A stretch of DNA of 64,000 nt from JAFARZ01 sp035651595 (GCA_035651595.1 DASRFJ010000169.1:68570-132569); one strand, 5' to 3'. Shown: positions 23,345 to 32,946, counted from the stretch's first letter. Notes: a model not told the origin generated them from the letters alone. Translations and numbers: made by a program.

Positions 23345-26209
23345 GTGGCACGACCCGGGGCGGCCGAGCGGTTCTGGGCAGAGTTCCGTGCCTTGTACGA
23401 GGCAGCGGGAGAACCCACCCTGGAGCGGCTAGTCCGGCTCGGCAGGGAGCAGTCGCCGAAGATCGACATCTCGGACTCGACAATCGACGACTGGCTGAAT
23501 GGCATCAGCGTACCGGCCAAGCATCTTCGGTACTTTGACGTGCTGGTGACTTTTCTGCAGCCCATGGCCGAACGGCGCAGCGGGTATTCGCCCCAGTCAG
23601 CGGGCTGGTGGCAGGGCCTGCTGCGTGCGGCCAGGGAAGAGAGAGCGGCGGCCCGCGGAGCCGGGCGGCCCCGGGCCGGCGGGCGGCAGCCCGGCGGGTC
23701 GCCGGGCGGCTCCGGGGTGCTGGCCCGGAATGACTGGCAGTCCGCGGTCCTGCTGGGGCCGGCTGGGGAGTTGCCGCGGGTGGCTGACATCGGGTTGCTT
23801 GAGCTCGGGGTTCATCCTTCGATCAGCGCCATAAAGCCGGCGCCAAGTCAGGATTCGGCGCCCTGCCCGTGTCAGGCAGACGAGATGCCCGACTACGTGC
23901 CGCGCGACCGCGATGCGGACATCGAGGCCGCCGTCAAGCGCGGCGGCTTGGTGGTCGTGACGGGACGGTCGGCGGCGGGCAAGAGCCGCGCGGCGGCCGA
24001 GGCTATGCGACGGGCAGCCGGGGGACGGCAGCTGCTGGTGCCCCGCGATGGTATGGCGGTGCGTGCCCTGGCGGAGTCGGGCCAGCCGCTCCGCGATGCG
24101 GTCATCTGGCTCGACGACCTTGAGAACTATGTCAAGGATCCGGGACTCGACATTCACGTGCTGAACCGCCTGTGCCCGCAGGTGCGGACGGACATCACAG
24201 TCCTGGCGACCTTGCGCCCGGACGCGGCACGGCCACAGCCGACGCCAGTGATGAGCAGATCTGATCCGGCGAAGATACTGACCCGCCTGCTGGAGATGGC
24301 GACGATAATCCGGCTGCCGTTCGAGACCAGCTGGACCGAACGCGAGCGGGCCATGCGATACGAGCAGGATCAGCGCATCGCCCGCTGGCTCGCCGATGAC
24401 AGCGGTGCTGGCCTTCCCGAGTACCTTGCCGCAGGCCCGGCGGCAGTGCGCCGGTGGATGGATGGGCGTGACGGTGAGCATCTCGTCGGCGCGGCGCTAA
24501 TCTCTGCCGCAGTCGATTGCCGCCGGGCACACCACGACAAGCCGGTATCGCGTGCGCTGCTCGCTGAGCTGTACCGGCACTATCTCGACCCGCGGGACGT
24601 GCACCGGTCGGGACTCCCCGATCTCGCTGACGGCTTCCGGTGGGCTACCGTTCCGGTCCATGGTGCCAGCGCCTGCCTCTCCGAGCATGCTGACAGCCAT
24701 TACCGGTCGTTCGACTACCTCGTTGATTATGCTGAGCGTGATCCCGGCACCGCTCCGATTCCGGTCGAGGCCTGGCGCGTCATCCTTCGTCATGCCGACG
24801 AGGACGAGGTTGCCGCGGTCGTGACGGCCGCGGAACGTGCCTGCGTGCAGATGGATCAGCCAGTGCTCCTCGATCTCGCGCTAGACCGGCTCGGCCAGCA
24901 AGGCGGCTTCGATGCCACCGTTGAACTCGTCGCCGCGACGTACACCGTCGTCCGCGGGAGTCTCGACGGGTTCATACGTTGGGTGCGACCGTTCGCCGAG
25001 TCCGGACATAGCGGTGCCATGGCCGTGCTCGGGGAGGGGCTCGTCGACAGCGGGCAAGCGGAAGAAGGCGAGCGCTGGCTGCGCCGCGCGGCCGAAGCCG
25101 GCGACCAGGACGCGGTCCAGTGCGTGGGGGAACTGCTGTACCGGCGCGCAGATACAGCCGCGCTGGAGGAGTGGCTTGGCGGCGAGCTAGCGAGCGGCAA
25201 TACCGACGCCATCGTCCGCTTCGCTAGTTTTCTCTACCAGCGGGACGAGCAGGACGGCGATGCCGAGCTCTGGTTCCGCCGGGCTGCGGTCTCCGGGCAC
25301 CCGCAGGCCATGGCGGTGGTCGGCGCGATTGCCTGCAAGCACGGCGATGCCGCCGAAGCGCGGCGGTGGTCGCTGAAGGCCGCAGAGCGTGGCGATCTGG
25401 CTGCGATGGTAGATCTCGGACGCGTTCACGCCACCGCCGGTGAGACGGATGAGGCCGAACGCTGGTTTGGCATGGCCGCCGAGGCAGGCGAGCCCATGGG
25501 CCTGTTCAACCTGGCGATCCTGCGGTTCGAGCACGAACGCGGTGACGAGGGAGAAGACCTGCTGAGGCGCGCGCTCGCGGCCGGGTGCTCAGCGGCAGTC
25601 CCGGCCCTGGCCATGCGGCTGTACGACCGCGGGGACTCGGCCGCACTTGATGACCTTCTGTTCTCCGCCCTGGAAGGCGACCACCGGGAGGCCGTGACAG
25701 AATTCGCCACCGCGCTTGTCCATCGCGAGCAGAGGTCAGATGCCGAGCGGTGGTACCGGGAAGCCGCGGAAGCCGGGGTCATGGGGGCGATGAACGGGCT
25801 CGGTAATCTCCTGATGGACCGAGCGGGCTCCGCGGCCGCCAAGCCGTGGTACCTGCGAGCCGCGCAATTCGGTGACCTTAATGCCAAGCTCAACCTCACC
25901 TGGCTGCACAGACGGGCGGGCGAACGGGATGAAGCCGAGAGCTGGGCACGGGACGCAGCGAGGAACGGAAGCGCGATCGGGATGTACTACCTGGGAGTCC
26001 TTCTTGCGGAGCAGAACAGCGACGAGGCCGACCAGTGGTTCCGGCAGGCGGCGGAGCATGGCAATGTCGACGCCATGTACAACCTGGCGAGCAGCCTTGC
26101 CTCGGAGGGCAAGACAGCAGAAGCGCGGCAGTGGTTTGCCCGGGCGGCTGCACGCGGCGACGAGGATGCCGCCAGACAACTGCAGGGTCTGGCGCCCGGC
26201 GGTGCGTGA
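23345..26209 (+). CDS. STAND-like P-loop ATPase with N-terminal HTH and Sel1/TPR repeats
   Basis: Protein of 954 residues from a GTG with AAGGAGG upstream. Residues 1-75 form an XRE-like domain (LERLVRLGREQSPKIDISDS, TIDDWLNGIS) typical of actinobacterial signalling ATPases. A low-complexity linker leads to a P-loop domain: Walker A VVVTGRSAAGKSR near residue 205 and Walker B DAVIWLDDLENY near 252. From about 550 to 945 there are some ten Sel1-like TPR units (AERWFGMAAEAGEPMGLFNL and similar). Such proteins act as ligand-triggered switches in regulation or defence. No fused nuclease, TIR or protease domain is visible. Confidence 0.82.
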   Translation: MARPGAAERFWAEFRALYEAAGEPTLERLVRLGREQSPKIDISDSTIDDWLNGISVPAKHLRYFDVLVTFLQPMAERRSGYSPQSAGWWQGLLRAAREERAAARGAGRPRAGGRQPGGSPGGSGVLARNDWQSAVLLGPAGELPRVADIGLLELGVHPSISAIKPAPSQDSAPCPCQADEMPDYVPRDRDADIEAAVKRGGLVVVTGRSAAGKSRAAAEAMRRAAGGRQLLVPRDGMAVRALAESGQPLRDAVIWLDDLENYVKDPGLDIHVLNRLCPQVRTDITVLATLRPDAARPQPTPVMSRSDPAKILTRLLEMATIIRLPFETSWTERERAMRYEQDQRIARWLADDSGAGLPEYLAAGPAAVRRWMDGRDGEHLVGAALISAAVDCRRAHHDKPVSRALLAELYRHYLDPRDVHRSGLPDLADGFRWATVPVHGASACLSEHADSHYRSFDYLVDYAERDPGTAPIPVEAWRVILRHADEDEVAAVVTAAERACVQMDQPVLLDLALDRLGQQGGFDATVELVAATYTVVRGSLDGFIRWVRPFAESGHSGAMAVLGEGLVDSGQAEEGERWLRRAAEAGDQDAVQCVGELLYRRADTAALEEWLGGELASGNTDAIVRFASFLYQRDEQDGDAELWFRRAAVSGHPQAMAVVGAIACKHGDAAEARRWSLKAAERGDLAAMVDLGRVHATAGETDEAERWFGMAAEAGEPMGLFNLAILRFEHERGDEGEDLLRRALAAGCSAAVPALAMRLYDRGDSAALDDLLFSALEGDHREAVTEFATALVHREQRSDAERWYREAAEAGVMGAMNGLGNLLMDRAGSAAAKPWYLRAAQFGDLNAKLNLTWLHRRAGERDEAESWARDAARNGSAIGMYYLGVLLAEQNSDEADQWFRQAAEHGNVDAMYNLASSLASEGKTAEARQWFARAAARGDEDAARQLQGLAPGGA

Positions 26210-26304
26210 CGCCCACACGTCGCAAACTGCCTCATAGGGACATTGCGCGCATGGAGCAACCGCGTGAGATCACCGAACCCACGGGACGCCGATAGTAGTC
26301 CGAT

Positions 26305-27315
26305 TTGGGTGTTGACACGCGGCCCGCGCCCGGGGGCCAGGGCCAGCCTGTTCCCGGTTCACCGATGACGATGATTCCCATCCCGGTTTCGTTCGCGGGT
26401 ATGCCTAATACCCGCTGGTGGGCGTTCGAGGACCGCAAGACGAACTTCGGCGATATCAACGCGAGCACCACCGACCTGGCTAAGCTGCTGTTCCTTGAGT
26501 TCGCCCTCGTGTTCTCGAACGACTGGTTCGTGATCCCGTACACGCTGCCGTCGGGCTCCATCGCGTCGATCCGCGGCTTCACCGTGCAGAACACGTTCGG
26601 TGAGCAGTTCCCGGTAGCCGCGGCCGGCTCGGGCCAGGATGGGGACTGGCAGCGGTGGAGCATGTTCAGCGTCAACGTGCTCGGCGGCGGGGCGGCCGAC
26701 ACCAGCCTGGTGCTCCTGCCCACGGTCGCCAAGGTGCAGCAGGGACCGCTCACCGAGGATGTGTGGCTGGTTCGCGACGAGGTCGCGAACATGGTGTGGG
26801 GAATCGAGAAAACTGTGCCGCTGGCCAGCGGCGACAGTAAGCCTGGCCTGGAAACCGCCCGGCAGGCGCTCGCTTACCTGCAGGGGCTGATCGCCCCGCC
26901 TGCCGGGCAGCCGGCTCCTGGTGCCGCGACGGTCCGGTACGAGGTGATGACGACCGTGCCGGAGAATTGGATCCCGTTCATTCCGGTGCATGTGCCGGGT
27001 GACAACCGCGAGATCCAGTTGCAGCGCGGCGCGCTGCCCCGCATCCTGGCCGGCGACCCGAACCCGCCCGCCAAGGTCCGGCCGCGTACCGTACTGCTGC
27101 GGCAGGGCCTCGATGCCAAGCCGCCGCAGCCCTATTTCCTCCATGAGGAGGAGGTCGCCCGCGCCGGCACTCGCGTGATGCAGTCCTACCAGCGCACCCG
27201 CTGGACCGACGGCCAGGTCTACACCTGGCTGCGCGTCACCCGCCAGACCGGCCGCGGCGAGGGCTCAAGCGGCCTGGCCTTCGACCAAGCGCTCCCCGTA
27301 CCACCCCCAGCGTGA
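26305..27315 (+). CDS. Conserved protein of unknown function, probably N-terminally truncated
   Basis: The open frame begins at TTG 26305; ATG 26365 is the first ATG, but neither has a ribosome binding site. The body contains GMPNTRWWAFEDRKTNFGDI, LLFLEFALVFSNDWFVIPYT and DEVANMVWGIEKTVPL, recognisable as a widespread uncharacterised family that is normally longer at the N-terminus. Upstream residues rich in Pro and Gly resemble the family's internal linker, so the 5' part seems deleted. Acidic and aromatic content suggests a soluble protein. The role is unknown. Confidence 0.6.
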   Translation: MGVDTRPAPGGQGQPVPGSPMTMIPIPVSFAGMPNTRWWAFEDRKTNFGDINASTTDLAKLLFLEFALVFSNDWFVIPYTLPSGSIASIRGFTVQNTFGEQFPVAAAGSGQDGDWQRWSMFSVNVLGGGAADTSLVLLPTVAKVQQGPLTEDVWLVRDEVANMVWGIEKTVPLASGDSKPGLETARQALAYLQGLIAPPAGQPAPGAATVRYEVMTTVPENWIPFIPVHVPGDNREIQLQRGALPRILAGDPNPPAKVRPRTVLLRQGLDAKPPQPYFLHEEEVARAGTRVMQSYQRTRWTDGQVYTWLRVTRQTGRGEGSSGLAFDQALPVPPPA

Positions 27316-27363
27316 CGACCCACCTGAGGTGGGCCGGTACCACCCAGCCTGAGGCCTCCGTGA

Positions 27364-28752
27364 CTACTGGATCCCCGCGGCCTGGTCCTGCTTGAACAAG
27401 TCCACCGGGACAGCGGCGGCGAGCGCACCGTAGCCTGCGGGGGTCATGTGCAGGTGGTCACCGACGTCGAATGCCGGATTGATCTGCCGGGGGTTAGCCG
27501 GGTCGCGAACAGCCGCGTCGAAATCGAGGACCGCATCGAAGGCGCGGCTGGTGCGAATCCATGTATTGACCGTCTGGCGGGCCGCCTCGCGGAATCCGGT
27601 TGGGTCGTCGTATCCAGCGTTACCTCCGAATGGGGTAATCGTCGCGCCGTAAACCTTGATGCCGGCTGCGTGAGCCCTGGTGATGATCTGCTGGAGGGCG
27701 GCTATCAGGTCGGCCGCGACCTTCTGCTGGTCCGCTTGCGTGGCGTTGGCGGTGCCGATGTCATTGACGCCTTCATAGACGATCAGCCACTTGACACCGC
27801 TCTGCGAGAGCACGTCACGGTCCAGGCGGGCCAGTACGTTCGGGCCGAGCCCGTCGTTCAGGATCCGGTTACCGCCCAGCCCTTGGTTCAAGACCGTGAT
27901 GTCAGAGGTGGATCGGCTTGCCTGCAGCCGGTTGAAGAGCTGATCGGTCCACTTGTCGTCGCCGTTGGTTGTGGAGCCCCGGCCGTCGGTCAACGAGTCG
28001 CCAACCACATCGATGGCCGCGGTCTGGGCAGGTTCCCACGCCTCGAGGCCGCTGAGGAAATACCAGTGCGCGACGGAGGCCGCCCCGGGCAGGGCCGCGT
28101 CGGTGACGTGGTTCCCGGCCATCATGTAGGTGGTCGTCCGGGAGCCGGGGTGGGATGTGATGGAGCTTGAGGCCTGCCCGGCGGACAGGTAGATGGTCAC
28201 TGTCAGGTTGGAGTTCGTGGCCACCGGGAAATCCAGCGGGTCGGAGATCATGTTGGCGCCGACGGGGATGTCAATGGCGGTCCGGCGATCGAAGGTGACG
28301 GTCTGGGAACTGCCTGGCACGATCGCGCTCATCCCGGCCGCCCCGCCGGCCGGCCGGGCCACGGAGACGTTGGTGATGGGCAGGTCGGCTCCGCCGTAGG
28401 CGTTGTCGAAGCGCAGCCGGATGAACCGCCCGCCGACCGTCACGTGAATCGACATGCGCACGGTACTGTCGGCGAAGACCAGATTGCCGTTGGTGAATGG
28501 TGCCGGGGGCATGTTGGATGGCTCTGTCAGCTGCGGCGCGGCCGCCCAGATGCCTACCCAGTGCCCGAAAGCGCCAGCCCCAGGGATGTCCCCCTTCGCC
28601 AGGACGGCCGACGACCCGGTATCTGGCAGGCCGGCGGACTTGCCGGCGGCCCCGGTCGAGAACAGGGCCGTGATGACGAGCGCCGGAACGGCTGCCGCCG
28701 CGCTTAGCCGGAGAGCCTGCGATTTTGCTACGGATCGCAGTGGTACGCGCAT
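27364..28752 (-). CDS. Secreted SGNH/GDSL-type hydrolase
   Basis: Extracellular esterase of 462 residues with a Sec-type signal (RLSAAAAVPALVITALFSTG). A beta-sandwich precedes the SGNH domain, where IDVVGDSLTDGRG holds the Ser, QGLGGNRILNDG the Gly, VYEGVNDIGTA the Asn, and VGDHLHMTPAGY the Asp-His pair. Its ATG overlaps the stop of the GH115 gene, so the two act together, probably removing ester groups while GH115 removes glucuronic acid from plant polysaccharide. The start could vary by a few codons. Confidence 0.92.
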   Translation of the reverse strand: MRVPLRSVAKSQALRLSAAAAVPALVITALFSTGAAGKSAGLPDTGSSAVLAKGDIPGAGAFGHWVGIWAAAPQLTEPSNMPPAPFTNGNLVFADSTVRMSIHVTVGGRFIRLRFDNAYGGADLPITNVSVARPAGGAAGMSAIVPGSSQTVTFDRRTAIDIPVGANMISDPLDFPVATNSNLTVTIYLSAGQASSSITSHPGSRTTTYMMAGNHVTDAALPGAASVAHWYFLSGLEAWEPAQTAAIDVVGDSLTDGRGSTTNGDDKWTDQLFNRLQASRSTSDITVLNQGLGGNRILNDGLGPNVLARLDRDVLSQSGVKWLIVYEGVNDIGTANATQADQQKVAADLIAALQQIITRAHAAGIKVYGATITPFGGNAGYDDPTGFREAARQTVNTWIRTSRAFDAVLDFDAAVRDPANPRQINPAFDVGDHLHMTPAGYGALAAAVPVDLFKQDQAAGIQ

Positions 28753-31700
28753 CAGGACCTCCCGCGTCCGAAGGACATGCTTTCCGGCGGCCCGAGATAG
28801 CTGGGCTTGAGCCCACCGGTGTCGACCACGAGCTTCTGCAGGATCACCGTCGTATCGACCATCCAGAATCTGAGGGTGTGAGACCCCGGAGTGCTGATGG
28901 TATGGGTGGTGGACGTGAGGTTTACGTTGTCCGAAGTGATCCGTTCCCATTGCCGGTTCATCGTCGCGTCGCTGGCCCCGCTCACCGTCGTGATGTTGAC
29001 GGTCTGCGGCGGGCCATCGTCGATGGAGACGGCGTACTTCAGCCCATCAGTCGGGAAGACGTTGGCTCTGGGCGACACGTACGCCCACACCGTCACCTGG
29101 CCAGTGGTGAACAATGTCATGGCGTATTCCAGCCGAGGGCTGGCCCCGCCCGGCGTCTGGCTGGGCGCGGTGACCGGGGACGGCGCCACCCCGTCACCGG
29201 TCCGGCCGAGGTCGGGTATCACCTGCCAGGACACGGCCCCGGAGCCGACGGCGTTGCTGAAGTGGGCTGCCTCCATCGAGACGTACCCGTTTGCCTCGAT
29301 GAAGCCAGCCAGGCTGCCCTTCGGCACGGCCGGGTTGTCGACGGGGGCCTGTACCTGCACGCTGGTCCCGCCTGGCCCGTTGATGGTGATCGGCACCTGG
29401 GTGGTACCGGACGGTGCCCTGGACCAGTCGACGCTCATGGTGACGCGCACCTGCGTTGTCACCGTGCCGCGGCTCGGCTCGGCCCGCAGCCAGGCGGCAC
29501 CCGACTTGATCTGGAAGTCGAACGGAGCCTGGCCGCGGTTGAAGAGGTCGATGAACGGCGCGGGCTGGCTCTGGAACGGACTGAGGGCCGGCAGGACCGG
29601 TTGCGTCGGCTCGCCCGGCCACGCCTTGGCGGAGCCGTCGATGGCGACACCCATCGACGCCCCGGCCGGCAGCGTGATCCGCCGCACCGCGGGGAAGATG
29701 ACATCCGGGATGGCGACGTTGTTGATCTGCGGCTGCTGCCATGGCGCATCCGTGCCGTACCGCGCTACGTCGCCGTAGTCGATGTGCGGCTGGAGCTGGA
29801 AGTCCTTCCACTTGCCGCCCGCGATGCTCGTGTTGAACCTGGTCATCAGTGCCTGGTCCGCGGCGAACGTGGCCTCGGCCGTCGCGGCGAGGTCGTTGGT
29901 GGCGGCGCGGCCCTGCACGGCGTACAAGATGTTGGTGAACTCGGCCCGGCGGAACGCGTACAGGTTCGCGGTCGCCTTGACCTGGTATGCCACGAGCTCG
30001 TAGTAGGCGTCCTGTGCGGCCGCGGGAAGCGCGCGGCCGATTTGCTCGGCCTGCGCCGCGAGCTCCTGCCATTCGGCGGTGACCCGGTCCAGTTCCTGGT
30101 AGTCGGTAAGGCTGAACGGGGTGTCCTGGTCGTTGTAGATGACCGCGCTCGAGTCGGTGGAAAGGTCCTTAGCGGGGTCGAGGGTGATGTGCCGGTTCAG
30201 CAGCTCCGGCTTACGGCGCGCCTGAAGCCTGCCATAGGTGTGCAGCAGCGCCGCCATGCGCTTCGCGATCCGCGGCCCGAAGCTCTGCGCGACGTAGGCT
30301 TCCTCCCATTCGCCGAGGTTGTCAGCGGTATGGCGGGCCGGGTTCCACGCGAAGTCGAGGAAGAACTGCAGCGGCAGCTCGTTGCCCTTCATGTCGCCGA
30401 CGTTGGCCACCCACAGCTTCTGGTCGCCGTAGCTGACGGCCATGTGCAGCTGCTGCCACGTGTTGGCGATGTTGGCGGTGTCCACCCACTTGTAGTCCCG
30501 CCCGCCACCCACGTAGTCGAAGTGGTAGTACAGCCCGTACCCGCCGGGATGCGGCGGCTGGCTCGGGTCCGGCACCCTGCGGATGTTGCCCCAGTTGTCG
30601 TCGGTGAACACGACGATCACGTCGTCCGGCGGACGCAAGCCCTCGTCCCAGTAGCGCTGGACCTCCTTGTACATCGTCCAGACCTGGGGGATGGTGGTCA
30701 GGTCCTTGGCGGTGACGTCGGACAGGATCTGCCGCTCGGCCGCGATGATGGACTTCATCAGGTCGATGCCGTTGCCGTCCGGCAGGGCGGTGTCGCCGTT
30801 GCCGCGCATGCCGAGGGTCACCACGCCCTCGATGTTCTGGTCCACCATCCGCTGGATGCCGAACGTCCAGTACTTCTTGAGGGCGTCGGAGTTGAACCGG
30901 AAGCTCCACTCGCCGGTGCCGCCGTACGGGTCGCTCCCTGGCGTGATGATGTTCCCGTTTGCGTCCCGGACGGCCGGCTTGGCAAACCGGTTCCACTCCT
31001 CGATGCCGCGCAGCATCGGCGCCTCGTGCGAGGTCCCCATCACGACGCCGTAGGCGGTGGCAGTCGCGTGGTTCTGCGGGTCATCGAGGGCGAACGCCCT
31101 GCCCCAGACCGCCGGCCACAGGTAGTTCGCCTTGAGCCGGAGCATCAGCTCGAAGACCTTCGCGTACAACTTGCTGTTGAAACCGCCAGGCAATCCGGGG
31201 AACAGGCCGGGACCGAAGAATTCCGGTCCCCAGGTGCCGATGTTGGGGTTCTCGTCATTGATGAAGAAGCCCCGGAATTTCACGACCGGCGTGCCCTGTG
31301 TGTGGCGTCCGGGCAGCACGAACAGCTCGTCGGAATGGGCCGGTGGTACGTCATCCCACCAGTACCACGGGGATACACCAATGCCCTTGGAGACGTCGTA
31401 CGCGCCGAAAATGGTTCCGCGCTGGTCGCTGCCGGCGATCACGAACGCGCGCCGGACATCGGGCAGCGGGTTGTCCACGACCTGCTCGAGGGAGGTCTCC
31501 CATTGTCCGGCTATCCCCGTGACGTCCAGCTTGCCGGCGGAAACCATCTGGTCGATGAGCGGGCTCTTGCCGATGGTGCCGATCAGCACGATCTCGCCGC
31601 CCGCGGGCACCTGGTCGACCGAGACGGCAGGCTTGATGCCGGTCACCGCCGCGATGTCGGTTTGCAGGTCGGTTACGACCCGGACAACGCCCGGGTAATC

Positions 31701-31955
31701 GCTTCCGCTGACGACGAGCGGCGCGGCCTTCCCGCCCGCGACCAGTGCGAAGCGCCCTGGGCCGGGCTCGGCAGCCAGATACGCTCCGTCTTGGCTGGCG
31801 TCGTCTTGGCTGGCCTCGCCGGCGAAAGCTGTTCCGCCGAAGACCGACGCCACGCCGGTTCCCGCGCCTGCCGCGGCCATTAGCTTGAGGAAGGTCCGCC
31901 GGAAGATGTCTTGCCCAGATCGGCCTTCTGGGCTGGTGGAAGGTGTTTCGGCCAT
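28752..31955 (-). CDS. Secreted GH115-family alpha-glucuronidase
   Basis: Protein of 1067 residues with a twin-arginine signal (FRRTFLKLMAAAGAGTG), so exported folded. GH115 marks are RAFVIAGSDQRGTIFGAYDV, GIGVSPWYWWDDVPP, KFRGFFINDENPNIGTWGPE, LRLKANYLWPAVWG and GVVMGTSHEAPMLRGIEEW, all from the catalytic half. The C-terminal beta-domains (FIEANGYVSMEAAHFSNAVG onward) complete the fold. GH115 enzymes release (methyl)glucuronic acid from glucuronoxylan or arabinogalactan. It is the first gene of the pair; two palindromes lie upstream. Confidence 0.93.
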   Translation of the reverse strand: MAETPSTSPEGRSGQDIFRRTFLKLMAAAGAGTGVASVFGGTAFAGEASQDDASQDGAYLAAEPGPGRFALVAGGKAAPLVVSGSDYPGVVRVVTDLQTDIAAVTGIKPAVSVDQVPAGGEIVLIGTIGKSPLIDQMVSAGKLDVTGIAGQWETSLEQVVDNPLPDVRRAFVIAGSDQRGTIFGAYDVSKGIGVSPWYWWDDVPPAHSDELFVLPGRHTQGTPVVKFRGFFINDENPNIGTWGPEFFGPGLFPGLPGGFNSKLYAKVFELMLRLKANYLWPAVWGRAFALDDPQNHATATAYGVVMGTSHEAPMLRGIEEWNRFAKPAVRDANGNIITPGSDPYGGTGEWSFRFNSDALKKYWTFGIQRMVDQNIEGVVTLGMRGNGDTALPDGNGIDLMKSIIAAERQILSDVTAKDLTTIPQVWTMYKEVQRYWDEGLRPPDDVIVVFTDDNWGNIRRVPDPSQPPHPGGYGLYYHFDYVGGGRDYKWVDTANIANTWQQLHMAVSYGDQKLWVANVGDMKGNELPLQFFLDFAWNPARHTADNLGEWEEAYVAQSFGPRIAKRMAALLHTYGRLQARRKPELLNRHITLDPAKDLSTDSSAVIYNDQDTPFSLTDYQELDRVTAEWQELAAQAEQIGRALPAAAQDAYYELVAYQVKATANLYAFRRAEFTNILYAVQGRAATNDLAATAEATFAADQALMTRFNTSIAGGKWKDFQLQPHIDYGDVARYGTDAPWQQPQINNVAIPDVIFPAVRRITLPAGASMGVAIDGSAKAWPGEPTQPVLPALSPFQSQPAPFIDLFNRGQAPFDFQIKSGAAWLRAEPSRGTVTTQVRVTMSVDWSRAPSGTTQVPITINGPGGTSVQVQAPVDNPAVPKGSLAGFIEANGYVSMEAAHFSNAVGSGAVSWQVIPDLGRTGDGVAPSPVTAPSQTPGGASPRLEYAMTLFTTGQVTVWAYVSPRANVFPTDGLKYAVSIDDGPPQTVNITTVSGASDATMNRQWERITSDNVNLTSTTHTISTPGSHTLRFWMVDTTVILQKLVVDTGGLKPSYLGPPESMSFGRGRS

Positions 31956-31996
31956 GGTGATCTCCGTAGGAATTCGAGCTATTCAGACGCATGCTG

Positions 31997-32010
31997 TCGA
32001 AATATTTCGA
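31997..32010. promoter_or_regulatory. Palindrome TCGAAATATTTCGA before GH115 gene
   Basis: Perfect 14-bp palindrome 42 bp before the GH115 start. CGAAA/TTTCG arms recur in the second site at 32072-32090, and CGAAA-N-TTTCG motifs are known upstream of xylanase genes in streptomycetes, so a sugar-responsive repressor is likely. Confidence 0.6.
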
Positions 32011-32071
32011 ACCTTGTTGGAAGTACTGGCACCGTAACTCCTCCGGAATGCGCCCGACAACCCCGAAACGT

Positions 32072-32090
32072 TGCCGAAAGTGTTTCGGCA
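32072..32090. promoter_or_regulatory. Inverted repeat TGCCGAAA-GTG-TTTCGGCA
   Basis: Perfect 8-bp arms around 3 bp, 117 bp before the GH115 start, sharing the CGAAA/TTTCG core with the nearer palindrome; an extra CGAAACGTT half-site lies just before it. Confidence 0.55.
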
Positions 32091-32242
32091 CATCCCAGCC
32101 CGGCGACCCAGCAGAGCATCTGGTTGTCGAGTTCTGGGTCGCCGGGGCCGTCCACCGTGCGGTGAGTTCGGCCGCGCCGTCGCCGGCCAGCTGGGGGAGG
32201 GCGGTGAGGTGCCCGGCCGAGAGCAGGAGGATGGCGCTGTGG

Positions 32243-32384
32243 TGTGCTGGTGCAAGACGATGCCGGTCCAGTGGTTCATGATGACGGGCGCGTCGCGGGC
32301 GGGATCGGCGGACTCGGCGATGCGAACCCAGCTGGTGAACCACGCGTTGACCCATTTGCCGGTTTCGGCGTAGCTGTTCACCAA
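32243..32384 (-). pseudogene. Gene fragment of unknown family
   Basis: About 45 codons reading VNSYAETGKWVNAWFTSWVR and DAPVIMNHWTGIVLHQ have almost only G or C at third positions, so they look coding. After that the frame breaks. No family is recognised. It begins at the border of an AT-rich patch. Confidence 0.35.
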
Positions 32385-32389
32385 GCGTA

Positions 32390-32450
32390 GAGATAAAATA
32401 TCGAATTAGTAAACGATCTCTATACCCTCTAGGGGTATATAGTTCATGAT
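32390..32450. promoter_or_regulatory. AT-rich patch with inverted repeat TATACCC-N5-GGGTATA
   Basis: The arms are 32421-32427 and 32433-32439. The patch contains AAATATCGAATTAGTAAA and TATATAG, by far the most AT-rich stretch in the window. It may be a promoter that lost its gene or the edge of inserted DNA. Confidence 0.45.
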
Positions 32451-32479
32451 CGCGAATGGTTTTACGGCCTATAGCACGT

Positions 32480-32500
32480 ACAACCCTTCATGATCATGAA
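32480..32500. repeat. ACAACCCTTCATGATCA motif with TTCATGATCATGAA palindrome
   Basis: The 17-bp motif at 32480-32496 is identical to one arm part of the long inverted repeat at 62293-62342. Here it continues into a perfect 14-bp palindrome (32487-32500). Confidence 0.6.
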
Positions 32501-32790
32501 ACAAGCCACGCGAACCGGCGGAACGCAGGCCCACATAGCAGGACAAACCAGACCGCATACCCCCCCTGTATTGATGGCCGCCCCTCGACGCCTCGCTCCG
32601 GACGATCCGCACAACGCGCGCACCGCCGAACCAGCACCGAAAACACGCCTATGACGCCTGATGAACAGCTACGTTTCGGCGAGCTGGTCCCGCAGGGAGG
32701 GTAGTTCGCTGCCTCGATCATGATCGCGTACCGGGCCATGGCCAGGTTCCGGTTCGGGCCGGTGCTGTCCTGGGCGAACCGGGCCAGCGC
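32501..32790. other. Gap with no supportable gene
   Basis: No frame here has both a credible start and coding-like codon use. It lies between the palindromic repeat and the SnoaL-like remnant and looks like eroded DNA. Confidence 0.4.
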
Positions 32791-32946
32791 CTACGGACCG
32801 GCGATGGCCGTCCGATGACCTTCGGCACCCCCACTGGGCTCGCCGTCCGATGTCAGTTCGCTGAACATGTCATGGCCGCTGACCGTGGTGCCAGGGATGT
32901 CCTGGCGCACGTCCCAGTGCTCGACGATCTGCCCGTCCTTGACCGG
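32791..32946 (-). pseudogene. SnoaL-like C-terminal remnant
   Basis: The frame reads VKDGQIVEHWDVRQDIPGTT and DMFSELTSDGEPSGG before a stop, matching the end of the intact SnoaL-like protein at 20540-20917 (IVEHWDVVQEVP). The N-terminal half is missing; the DNA up to 33166 is not recognisable. Confidence 0.5.

Noticed and set aside
28725..31883. 1052-codon open frame on the plus strand opposite the GH115 gene
   Set aside because: It is an antisense shadow: composition is dominated by Arg, Gly, Val and His, there is no domain, and the minus strand encodes a complete GH115 enzyme with a Tat signal.
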